Assembly (NCBI RefSeq): GCF_026339995.1
Contig: NZ_JAPEPT010000004.1
Location: forward strand, 62,001 to 126,000
Reading direction: 5' to 3'
DNA: 64,000 bases
From: Streptomyces sp. NBC_01481
GTDB taxonomy: Bacteria; Actinomycetota; Actinomycetes; Streptomycetales; Streptomycetaceae
The notes beneath the pieces were generated by a model. It did no database searches. It saw only the letters and a program-made list of their open reading frames with translations, and had not been told where the DNA came from. The position numbers and the translations under genes are program-made. Positions 31,518-38,906 of this stretch are shown here, piece after piece (position 1 is the stretch's first letter; each line of letters opens with the position of its first letter).

Positions 31518-33899
31518 ATGCGCGACTGGACCTGGGAGTACGAAGGCTACGACCCGGAAGAGGAGCGCCTGCGCGAGTCGCTGTGCACCCTCGGCAACGG
31601 CTACTTCGCGACCCGTGGCGCGGCCCCCGAGTGCACGGCGGACTCCGTCCACTACCCGGGCACGTATGCGGCGGGTTGCTACAACCGGCTGATCTCGGAC
31701 GTGTCGGGACGGCGCGTCGAGAACGAGGACATGGCCAATCTGCCCAACTGGCTGCCCCTGCGATTCCGTACGGGCTCCGGGAGTTGGCTCTCCCCGGACA
31801 CCCACAGGCTCCTCGACCATCACCAGGCGCTGGACATGCGTGCGGGCACGCTGGTGCGCACGCTTCGGTACGAGGACGAGGGCGGCCGACGCCTCCGGGT
31901 GCGACAGCTGCGCCTGGTCCACATGGCTCACCCCCATCTGGCGTTGCTGCGCACCGAGTTCACCGCGGAGGGATGGTCCGGGGAGATTGAGGTCGAGTCG
32001 GCGCTCGACGGCGCCGTTGCCAACACCGGGGTCGCGCGTTATGGACAGCTTTCCGGCCGTCATCTCACCCACGTTCACACGGGGACCTCCGCCTCGGACA
32101 CCATGTGGCTCCGCTGCCGCACCAGCACCTCTGACATCCGGGTCGGCCTGGTCGCCCGCACCGTGGCCGACGTCCCGGCCGAGCCCACCATCCGCCACGA
32201 GCACCTGCGGGTTGCCTGCGTCCTGCGCCTTCCCCTGGCCGCGGGCCGGACCGTCACCGTCGACAAGACGGCCTCCCTGCACACCTCCCGGGACCGGGCG
32301 ATCAGCGACCCGCTGCACGCCGCCGTCGACCGGGTGAGCCGTGCCCCGGACTTCGACACCCTGCTGGCCTCGCACCGCGCGGCCTGGCGCCAGCTGTGGC
32401 GCACGGCCGAAATCGACGTGCCGAACAGCTCGGGCCCGGTCCTGCGGCTCCACCTCTTCCACGTCCTGCAGACGCTCTCCCCGCACACCGCGGACCTCGA
32501 CGTCGGAGTTCCGGCCCGGGGACTGCACGGCGAGGCGTACCGCGGACATGTCTTCTGGGACGAACTGTTTGTCCTGCCCTATCTGAACCTCCACTTCCCC
32601 GAGGTCTCCCGGGCCCTGCTCAGCTATCGCCACCGGCGTCTGGAACGAGCTTGCTTCGCAGCCCGCGACGCCGGACGCGCCGGGGCCATGTACCCCTGGC
32701 AGAGCGGCAGCAACGGCCGGGAGGAGACCCAGCAGTTGCACCTCAACCCGCGCTCGGGGCGCTGGCTGCCCGACCACTCCAGGCTTCAGCACCACGTCGG
32801 ATCGGCGATCGCGTACAACGTGTGGCAGTACTGCGAGGCGAGCGGCGACACGGAGTTCCTGCACACCAAGGGCGCCGAAATGCTGCTGCAGATCGCCCGG
32901 TTCTGGGCGTCGTCCGCCGCCTACGACGAGACGCTCGGCCGCTACCGGATCCGCGGAGTCGTCGGCCCCGACGAGTACCACGACGCCTATCCCGAGGCGA
33001 AGGAACCTGGCCTTGTCGACAACACGTACACCAATGTCACCGCGGCCTGGGTACTCGCCCGCGCCGTCGACGTGCTGCATTCTCTCCCGGAACCGCGCCG
33101 CCGGGACTTGGCCGAGCGCATCGGGCTCGACGGCGGCGAAGCGGCAAGGTGGGAGGAGGTCTCCCGCAAGCTGCACGTCCCCTTCCATGCCGGGGTGATC
33201 AGTCAGTTCGAGGGCTATGGCGAGCTCGCTGAACTCGACTGGGACCGCTACCGGGACCGCTACGGCGACATCCGGCGCCTCGACCGGATCCTGGAGGCCG
33301 AGGGCGACACAGTCAACCGCTACCAGGCATCGAAACAGGCCGACGTGCTGATGCTCGGCTATCTCTTCTCACCGGCCGAGCTCCAAGGGCTCTTCCGTCG
33401 GCTCGGACACGAGGTGGACGGCACCATCTGGCAGCGTACCGTCGACTACTACCTGCGACGCACAAGCCACGGCTCGACGCTCAGCAGCCTCGTGCACGGC
33501 TGGGTGCTGGCGAGAGTGCGGCGCGCGGAGGCCTGGACGTTCTGCCAGGAGGCGCTGGCAGGAGACATCGCCGATCTGCAGGGTGGCACCACCGGCGAGG
33601 GCGTCCATCTCGGCGCCATGGCCGGCACCCTCGATCTCGTGCAACGCGGACTGACCGGCCTCGAGACCCGGGGCGGCGCGCTGTGGCTCAACCCGGTGCC
33701 GCTGCCGGAGCTGTCGGAGTACGGCTTCGCGATCCGCTACCAGGGCCACTGGGGCGTCCGGCTCCGGCTGCGCGCGGGGGAGCTGCAGATCACCGTGCCC
33801 GAATCCGACCGCGCACCGATCGACATCGCCCTGCCTGATCGCACGGTCTCGGTGGCGCCCGGGGAATCCTGCACGCTCACCCTGCCCGGGGAGCGATAG
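31518..33899 (+). CDS. Glycoside hydrolase family 65 disaccharide phosphorylase
   Basis: Family GH65 enzymes split trehalose, maltose, kojibiose or related sugars with phosphate to beta-glucose 1-phosphate and glucose. The 793 residues show the family N-terminal domain (LCTLGNGYFATRGAAPE), the barrel (GHVFWDELFVLPYLNLHFPE, AMYPWQSGSNGREETQ, LQHHVGSAIAYNVWQY) and the catalytic glutamate motif RGVVGPDEYHD. The phosphate-site segments TVNRYQASKQADVLML and TSHGSTLSSLVHGWV follow. Substrate cannot be fixed from sequence; trehalose is plausible in Streptomyces. I chose the ATG at 31518 over the TTG at 31512. Pairing with a beta-PGM-like gene favours phosphorolysis rather than hydrolysis. Confidence 0.92.
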   Translation: MRDWTWEYEGYDPEEERLRESLCTLGNGYFATRGAAPECTADSVHYPGTYAAGCYNRLISDVSGRRVENEDMANLPNWLPLRFRTGSGSWLSPDTHRLLDHHQALDMRAGTLVRTLRYEDEGGRRLRVRQLRLVHMAHPHLALLRTEFTAEGWSGEIEVESALDGAVANTGVARYGQLSGRHLTHVHTGTSASDTMWLRCRTSTSDIRVGLVARTVADVPAEPTIRHEHLRVACVLRLPLAAGRTVTVDKTASLHTSRDRAISDPLHAAVDRVSRAPDFDTLLASHRAAWRQLWRTAEIDVPNSSGPVLRLHLFHVLQTLSPHTADLDVGVPARGLHGEAYRGHVFWDELFVLPYLNLHFPEVSRALLSYRHRRLERACFAARDAGRAGAMYPWQSGSNGREETQQLHLNPRSGRWLPDHSRLQHHVGSAIAYNVWQYCEASGDTEFLHTKGAEMLLQIARFWASSAAYDETLGRYRIRGVVGPDEYHDAYPEAKEPGLVDNTYTNVTAAWVLARAVDVLHSLPEPRRRDLAERIGLDGGEAARWEEVSRKLHVPFHAGVISQFEGYGELAELDWDRYRDRYGDIRRLDRILEAEGDTVNRYQASKQADVLMLGYLFSPAELQGLFRRLGHEVDGTIWQRTVDYYLRRTSHGSTLSSLVHGWVLARVRRAEAWTFCQEALAGDIADLQGGTTGEGVHLGAMAGTLDLVQRGLTGLETRGGALWLNPVPLPELSEYGFAIRYQGHWGVRLRLRAGELQITVPESDRAPIDIALPDRTVSVAPGESCTLTLPGER

Positions 33900-33901
33900 G
33901 G

Positions 33902-34101
33902 ATGTTCGGCGCCGGCGCCGGCGGCGGGTTCGGGATCGCCCCGCCGAGTCTGATGCCCCTCAGATGGTCGTCGGCGGCGTGACCGAGCGGCCCCGCTCCG
34001 TGGACAGACGGTTCGAGGTCCGTGCCGTGCCAGACCTGACCATCACCTTCGACCACAACGTGATCGGAGGTGCTACGCGCCCTCGACGGCACGAGCAGTG
34101 A
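33902..34101 (+). pseudogene. C-terminal remnant of a 2-oxoacid dehydrogenase E2 acyltransferase
   Basis: The stretch reads MFGAGAGGGFGIAPPSLMPL in one frame. After one missing base at about 33960 it continues as MVVGGVTERPRS, VDRRFEVRAVPDL and TITFDHNVIGGA. Joined, this matches the catalytic end of lipoamide acyltransferases, where the normal motif is FDHxxxDGA; here the aspartate is Gly and the rest is lost. It lies directly after the GH65 stop with no upstream E2 part in the window. It accounts for most of the 304-base gap to the next gene. Confidence 0.7.
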
Positions 34102-34203
34102 ACACCCCACACATCCGGCCGAGTGAGGCCGGGGCCGCGTGCCGCCGGCTCACCGACGGCACCTGAACCGACGTCGGCGGGTCCGCTGCCCCGATCGATG
34201 ACT

Positions 34204-34914
34204 TCAATGGCGCTGGGTGTATCCGACGACACTGTCGGGGTTGGTCGCTTCGGCCGCCCCAAACTCGTCGTCGCCGGGTGAGTCGAGAACCCCGTGCACG
34301 GTGACGACGCCGTCGACGGCCTGGCACAGCCGCATCGCGATCGGGATGAGGCTGCGCTGCCTGACCCTGCCGGTCAGCGTCACCACACCGTCGACCACAC
34401 TGACTTGGACCTCTTCGGAAGAGAGGGACAGCGTGTCCCTCAGGACCTCTCGGGTGATCTCCTCGCGGATCGCGCTGTCCTGCCGCAGAAAGACCCGAAG
34501 GAGATCGCTTCGGCTGATGATCCCGACGAGGTGTCCGGCCTCGTTGACCACGGGCAGCCGCTTGACCCGCTGGCGAGTCATTTCCCGGGCCGCTTCGACG
34601 ATGCTCCACTGGGCGCGGGCGGTCACGGCGGGCGAGGTCATCAGCCCTTCGGCGGTCTCTGCCGCGGCGCGGTCGCGGTCGCGGGGGCGCATCCCCAGCG
34701 ACGCCGCACGGCCCCCCGGATCGGGCCGGGCTGCCTCGTGGCGGAGCAGGTCCGCCTCCGAGACCACTCCTACGGGATTGTCCTGCTCGTTGACCACGGG
34801 CACCGCGGTGACGCCGTGCTCGGCGAGCAGCTGCGCGACCTCCTTGAAGGGCGTGTCGGGGCGGACCCGGATCACTTCGCGGGTCATCAGGTCTTCGACG
34901 GTTCGGTGCTGCAT
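34204..34914 (-). CDS. CBS-pair and BON domain protein
   Basis: The 236-residue protein opens MQHRTVEDLMTREVIRVRPD. It has CBS1 (HGVTAVPVVNEQDNPVGVVSEADLL), CBS2 (TSPAVTARAQWSIVEAAREMTRQRVKR read as separate blocks; VGIISRSDLLRVF) and a BON domain (VQVSVVDGVVTLTGRVRQRSL). It belongs to the subgroup with 48977 and 62780 (all M-H-RTV/RSV starts). The ATG at 34914 was chosen because the upstream extension covers an operator region and is not coding-like. A site pair lies about 220 bp upstream. Confidence 0.9.
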   Translation of the reverse strand: MQHRTVEDLMTREVIRVRPDTPFKEVAQLLAEHGVTAVPVVNEQDNPVGVVSEADLLRHEAARPDPGGRAASLGMRPRDRDRAAAETAEGLMTSPAVTARAQWSIVEAAREMTRQRVKRLPVVNEAGHLVGIISRSDLLRVFLRQDSAIREEITREVLRDTLSLSSEEVQVSVVDGVVTLTGRVRQRSLIPIAMRLCQAVDGVVTVHGVLDSPGDDEFGAAEATNPDSVVGYTQRH

Positions 34915-35133
34915 GGCTTCCTCATCCCTCTGCTGCGCCCCCTCCGCGAGAGGCGCGGTCCAATAGGGGAGCGGGCGTCCGGAGTGCGTGTGCCGGTCCA
35001 GGGGCGGGCGTCGCTCGCCGGGTGTCGGCCGGACGATGGCTCTGATGCGGATCACCTTGGCCACCTCTCGACGGACCGGAAGGATCCGACGGTCCGGGTT
35101 TTCACCCTCGTTCTGCGCCGGGCTGAGCGGAAG

Positions 35134-35168
35134 GGGACAAAGGTCCTCCGCAAGGGGCCGGTCGGCCG
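35134..35168. promoter_or_regulatory. DosR-like palindrome pair, probably for the CBS-BON gene at 34204
   Basis: GGGACAAAGGTCCT (35134-35147) has the GGGAC/GTCC halves of the mycobacterial box; GGGCCGGTCGGCCG (35155-35168) follows after 21 bp. Confidence 0.55.
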
Positions 35169-35269
35169 TGCCGGAGACCTCTGCGGGCTGTGCGGCGGCC
35201 CGCGGCTTCGCAGGCCGGGCCACTGTCGCGGGCAGCACGGACACCCGGGTACGGCTCTCCGCCCGGAGA

Positions 35270-35305
35270 GGGACGTTCGGCCCCCACGTTGGGCCTGAGC
35301 GGCCC
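35270..35305. promoter_or_regulatory. DosR-like palindrome pair before a decayed USP start
   Basis: GGGACGTTCGGCCC (35270-35283) and GGGCCTGAGCGGCCC (35291-35305) are 21 bp apart and 72-107 bp before the ATG at 35377. Confidence 0.65.
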
Positions 35306-35376
35306 TCCTGGCCTCTCGGGCACCGTGGCAGCGTGAGCAGATGTCACCCCCGGCGATCGCGACACGGGAGGAGGAC

Positions 35377-35460
35377 ATGATGGCCGGCAGCGCTTCGGCG
35401 TCCGTTGTGAGGACACCCGGGCGCGTCATGGTCGGCACGGACGGTTTGGCCCATGCGCCA
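35377..35460 (+). pseudogene. Possible 5' remnant of a universal stress protein gene
   Basis: A strong ribosome site (GGGAGGAGGAC) precedes an ATG at 35377. The frame reads RVMVGTDGLAHAP, like the opening beta strand and loop of a USP (VVGVDGS), but then loses all family character and has no second part. The operator pair 72 bp upstream supports a former gene here. Only the start is recognisable, so the call is tentative. The rest of the gap 34915-35638 holds three operator pairs. Confidence 0.35.
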
Positions 35461-35508
35461 AGGGCTGGCTGTCGTGCCCCACCGGGACGCGACGCCTCGG
35501 GCGCACAA

Positions 35509-35554
35509 GGACTGAACGGCCTTTGTACAGGCGGTGGTTGGGTCTTTACGGCCC
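35509..35554. promoter_or_regulatory. DosR-like boxes upstream of the Rv1733c-like gene
   Basis: GGACTGAACGGCCT (35509-35522, imperfect) and GGGTCTTTACGGCCC (35540-35554, one base longer in the spacer) lie 85-130 bp before the start at 35639; spacing is about three helical turns. Confidence 0.45.
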
Positions 35555-35638
35555 GATCGTCAATGGCTCGCCCGCCGTTCGCGGGAACAGGCCCGGAGTG
35601 TCACGGTCGTCCCCGGCCACCAGGGGTGTGGAGTCAAG

Positions 35639-36220
35639 ATGAGGATCAACGGGCGTACGAGTACGAGGTTCTGGCGATGGCGGCGCAGCCCGCTCAGGCG
35701 CCGCAGCGACGTGGTCGAGGCCTGGATCGTGCTGGCCGTATGGGTGCTGGCGGTGGTCGGCGGAGCAGCCGTCACCCTCGCAGCGGGCTTGGCCGTCGTG
35801 CACACCCAAGAGCGGCATCGGGCGGAGCGGTACGCCGTCCAGGCCGTGCTCACCGAGGCCGTGCCGGAGGCGATTCCCACGGCAGACGGTGTGAAGGTGC
35901 AAGTCTGGGCACCGGTGCGCTGGAGCGACCGATACGGCGTGGTCCGTACCGCGACGGTGAGTGTCGAAGCGAGCGGCCCTGCCGGATCGAAGGTCGTGTT
36001 CTGGGCGGACCGCTGGGGGACTCCGACCACGCCGCCGGTCGCCGGCGCGGAGGTTGCGGCGCAGGCTGTTGCCGCCGGAGCACTGGCTCTCGGCGCCTGG
36101 GGTGGCCTGGTGGTAACCGCCGGCTGTGCCGCACGCGGGCGTCTTGACCGCATCCGCATGGACCAGTGGGCGAAGGAGTGGGATGAGGTCGGTCCGGGGT
36201 GGCGGCGCAGGATCACCTGA
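35639..36220 (+). CDS. Rv1733c-like two-helix membrane protein
   Basis: The 193-residue protein has two membrane helices, at about 24-53 (VEAWIVLAVWVLAVVGGAAV) and 143-168 (AVAAGALALGAWGGLVVTAG). Between them lies a beta-rich extracytoplasmic part (VKVQVWAPVRWSDRYGVVRTA, SKVVFWADRWGTPT). The N-terminal RWRRSPLRRRSDVVEAW is typical of the actinobacterial Rv1733c family; Rv1733c itself is a DosR-regulon antigen of M. tuberculosis. Function is unknown. The ATG at 35639 was chosen at the start of the conserved region; its ribosome site is weak. Confidence 0.82.
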   Translation: MRINGRTSTRFWRWRRSPLRRRSDVVEAWIVLAVWVLAVVGGAAVTLAAGLAVVHTQERHRAERYAVQAVLTEAVPEAIPTADGVKVQVWAPVRWSDRYGVVRTATVSVEASGPAGSKVVFWADRWGTPTTPPVAGAEVAAQAVAAGALALGAWGGLVVTAGCAARGRLDRIRMDQWAKEWDEVGPGWRRRIT

Positions 36221-36238
36221 CCGGCCGGTACCTGGCGA

Positions 36239-36276
36239 GGGCCGGTCGGCTCTGGCGTGCGGACCGGGATCGGCCG
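36239..36276. promoter_or_regulatory. DosR-like box just after the Rv1733c-like gene
   Basis: GGGCCGGTCGGCTC (36239-36252) followed by GGACCGGGATCGGCCG (36261-36276). It is about 260 bp before the next start and may be a leftover or an upstream accessory site. Confidence 0.4.
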
Positions 36277-36306
36277 AGGACGACGGCCCGTGCCGCACAT
36301 CTCGCA

Positions 36307-36337
36307 CCCGCGCGCCCTGGGTACCAGAGCGCGCGGG
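36307..36337 (+). terminator. GC-rich hairpin, possible terminator of the Rv1733c-like gene
   Basis: CCCGCGCGC (36307-36315) pairs perfectly with GCGCGCGGG (36329-36337), and the loop holds a further CTGG/CCAG pairing. It is followed by CGCTTCTAT, a weak T-rich tail. Intrinsic terminators without long T runs are usual in Streptomyces. Confidence 0.5.
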
Positions 36338-36378
36338 CGCTTCTATCCGTGAACATTGCTGCTCACACCGCCCGGCAC

Positions 36379-36414
36379 GGGCCGTTCGCCCCGCTTGCCA
36401 GGGACTCTCGGCCC
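36379..36414. promoter_or_regulatory. DosR-like palindrome pair upstream of the PPOX gene
   Basis: GGGCCGTTCGCCCC (36379-36392) and GGGACTCTCGGCCC (36401-36414) are 22 bp apart and 122-157 bp before the start at 36536. Confidence 0.6.
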
Positions 36415-36535
36415 ATTCCCAAGCACCGGCCGACGCCGGAGCGTTGGGAGCGTACAACCGCAGTTCCGGACAAAGAGAGGCATCTGCGAGGCCTTGCGTG
36501 CTGCCCTACCTCGATCCGGGCGGACCGCCCTAAGG

Positions 36536-37003
36536 ATGGACGCCATGCACCACCACGACGGCTTCCGAGAGCTCGACCGGCAGGTGTGCCTGCGTCTGCT
36601 GGGGCAGGTGTCGATCGGCCGTATCGTCTACACCGACCAGGCCCTGCCTGCCGTCCTGCCGGTAAACTTCTCCCTGGACCACGACTTCTCGGTGGTGCTG
36701 TGCACGTCGGCGGCCTCCCGTGTGGCCCGCGCAGTGGGCCAGGCAGTGGTGGCGTTCGAGGTGGACCGGTTCGACGAGGCGGCCGGCACCGGTTGGAGTG
36801 TCGTCGTCATGGGCCCGGCGATCCTGGTCACTGACCCGGGGGAGCGCGAACGGCTGCTGCGGACCGGACCGCGCTCGTGGGTGCCGGTGCCGGACGGAGT
36901 ATTCATCCGGATCCGTCCCGAGCTGGTGACCGGACGTGTTGTGGACCGCAATGAATTCCGTTCGGACGGGCGCGTGTCGCACGAGCAGCAGTCCGCCCCG
37001 TGA
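36536..37003 (+). CDS. Pyridoxamine 5'-phosphate oxidase-fold (PPOX) flavoprotein
   Basis: The 155 residues form a split-barrel FMN or F420-binding fold: LLGQVSIGRIVYTDQALPAVLPVNF, VAFEVDRFDEAAGTGWSVVVMG and a closing FIRIRPELVTGRVV. Members of this family occur in the mycobacterial DosR regulon. The C-terminal domain of the HTH protein at 61696 has the same fold (GVGRIAVSTPDGPAVIPVNY). Substrate is unknown. The ATG at 36536 follows TAAGGATGG, a modest ribosome site; a second ATG three codons later is possible. It converges with the histidine kinase, 25 bases away. Confidence 0.85.
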   Translation: MDAMHHHDGFRELDRQVCLRLLGQVSIGRIVYTDQALPAVLPVNFSLDHDFSVVLCTSAASRVARAVGQAVVAFEVDRFDEAAGTGWSVVVMGPAILVTDPGERERLLRTGPRSWVPVPDGVFIRIRPELVTGRVVDRNEFRSDGRVSHEQQSAP

Positions 37004-37028
37004 TCCCGGTGGAACCTGGGAGTGGGAC

Positions 37029-38798
37029 TCAGGAGATGTGTAGGGGTACGCGCCATACCAGCGAGGTTCCTCCACCGGACGGGCAGGTCAACTCCAGCTC
37101 GCCGCCCAGCTGCTGGGCTCGCTCCGAGATGTTGGCCAAGCCGCTGCGGCGCCCGTCGGGAGGGAGCCCCACCCCACTGTCGGAGACGGTCAGCACCACT
37201 TCCCGTCCGTCCGTCTCCAGGGCCACGTCGGTCCGGGTGGCGTGCGCATGGCGGCAGACATTGGTCAGCGCCTCCGAGAGAACCGCCACCAGGTGGTCTG
37301 CAGTCTCCCGCGGCACGTCGGTGTCCAGCAGCCCCTCCATCCGGAGGCTCGGCGCGAAGCCCAGTGCCGGAGCCGCTTCCCCGACCGTCCGCACAGCGCG
37401 TGCCCGCAGGCCCTGCCCGGCCCCCGTCTCGTGTGAGCGCAGCCCGAAGATGGTCGAGCGGATGATCTTGATGGTCTCGTCCAGGTCGTCAACCGCGCGC
37501 AGCACACGCTCCGAAGCTGGGGAGTGCTCGATCAGACGCCCCGCGCTCTGGAGTGTCATGCCGGTGGCGAAGAGCCGTTGGATCGCGAGGTCGTGCAGGT
37601 CACGGGCGATCCGGTCGCGGTCCTCCAGCAATGCGATCTGCTCCGCGTCGTTGCGTCGCTCCGCCAGCTCCATGGCCACCGCCGCCTGACCGGCGAAACT
37701 CCGCAGGGGGTCGATCTCCTCGCCCGCGAAGACCGTCGCGCCCGACTCGCGGGCCAGCAGCAGCACTCCTCGTACCCCGTCCGCGGTGCCAATGGGCACA
37801 GCCACCGCGGGCCCCAGCCCGGCGAACCGCGGCGGCCCGGCCGAAACGCGCTCGTCGTGGGCGACATCCGCGCTCGTCACCGGCGCGCCCGCGGCGAACG
37901 CGGCGCCGCTCAGGCTTCCCTCGACCGGCAGCACCAGCCCCCGGTGAGCATCCGCGTCCCGCCCGATCGCCAGCTCGACCGCCAGCGTGCCGGTGTCGGG
38001 CATCGGCAGCGCCACCACAGCCAGTTCCGCGCCGGCGATCTCCTTGGCCCGTTCGGCGATCAGAGTGAGGACTTCGCTGCGCGGGCTGCCCGACATCAGA
38101 CTGTGCGTGATGTCCGCGTTCGCCCGCAGCCAGCGCTCGCGCCGCTTGGCCTCCTCGTACAGACGGGCGTTGTCGATCGCCACCCCGGCCGCGACAGCCA
38201 AGGTGGACAGGACGGACTCGTCCTCTTCGTCGAACTGGACTCCGCCCCGCTTCTCGGTCAGATAGAGGTTGCCGAAGACGTGGTCACGCACCCGGATCGG
38301 GACGCCGAGGAAGGTGTTCATCGGCGGGTGATGCGGTGGGAAGCCGTACGACGAAGGGTGCTCGGAGATCTTCGGCAGCCGCAGCGGCTCTGGGTTCCTG
38401 ATCAGCTCGCCGAGGATGCCGTGCCCGGACGGGTACGGGCCGATCGCGGCGGTCTGCTCGTCGCTGACCCCGATCGTAAGGAACTGCGAGAGTGACGTCC
38501 CGCTCGGCGCGATCACACCCAGCGCAGCGTATTCCGCGTCGACGAGCACGGCCGCAGCCTCGGTGATGCTGTGCAGCACCTGCTCCAGGTTCAGCTCCCG
38601 CCCGACCGACAGCACGGCCTCCAGCAGGCTGTGCACCCGGTCCCGGGTGCCACGCGCCGCGTCCAGGCGGGCCTGCAGCTCCTCCAGCAGCTCGTCCAGC
38701 CTCAGCTGCGGCAGCCGTACGCGGCCGTCCTCCGAGCTTCCCACCGCTGCTCCCTCCGGGTGTGCCTCGACGGGCCGACGGCTGACTCTGGCGGTCAT
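37029..38798 (-). CDS. DosT/DevS-type GAF-GAF histidine kinase (OsdK-like)
   Basis: The 589-residue kinase has two GAF domains (about 60-210 and 230-385), a HisKA_3 dimerisation domain with phospho-acceptor His402 in DRDRIARDLHDLAIQRLF, and an HATPase domain (LVAVLSEALTNVCRHAHA, VVLTVSDSGVGLPPDG, SGLANISERAQQLGG). In GAF-A the segment GFPPHHPPMNTFLGVPIRV matches GFPPYHPPMRTFLGVPVRV of M. tuberculosis DevS, where the His before PPM (His149) binds heme; here it is His157. A heme-based oxygen, NO or CO or redox sensor is therefore likely. No transmembrane segment is present. The ATG at 38798 was chosen. No NarL-type response regulator is next to it. Confidence 0.92.
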   Translation of the reverse strand: MTARVSRRPVEAHPEGAAVGSSEDGRVRLPQLRLDELLEELQARLDAARGTRDRVHSLLEAVLSVGRELNLEQVLHSITEAAAVLVDAEYAALGVIAPSGTSLSQFLTIGVSDEQTAAIGPYPSGHGILGELIRNPEPLRLPKISEHPSSYGFPPHHPPMNTFLGVPIRVRDHVFGNLYLTEKRGGVQFDEEDESVLSTLAVAAGVAIDNARLYEEAKRRERWLRANADITHSLMSGSPRSEVLTLIAERAKEIAGAELAVVALPMPDTGTLAVELAIGRDADAHRGLVLPVEGSLSGAAFAAGAPVTSADVAHDERVSAGPPRFAGLGPAVAVPIGTADGVRGVLLLARESGATVFAGEEIDPLRSFAGQAAVAMELAERRNDAEQIALLEDRDRIARDLHDLAIQRLFATGMTLQSAGRLIEHSPASERVLRAVDDLDETIKIIRSTIFGLRSHETGAGQGLRARAVRTVGEAAPALGFAPSLRMEGLLDTDVPRETADHLVAVLSEALTNVCRHAHATRTDVALETDGREVVLTVSDSGVGLPPDGRRSGLANISERAQQLGGELELTCPSGGGTSLVWRVPLHIS

Positions 38799-38906
38799 GG
38801 CTACCGTACCGGGCCTGATGGCGCGGCGGCATGGGGAACTGTGGCTCGGTGGCCGGGTGTCCGGGGTCGGGTGTACTCGTCGGGCGGCGGCAGCGGGCAC
38901 GCGGAA

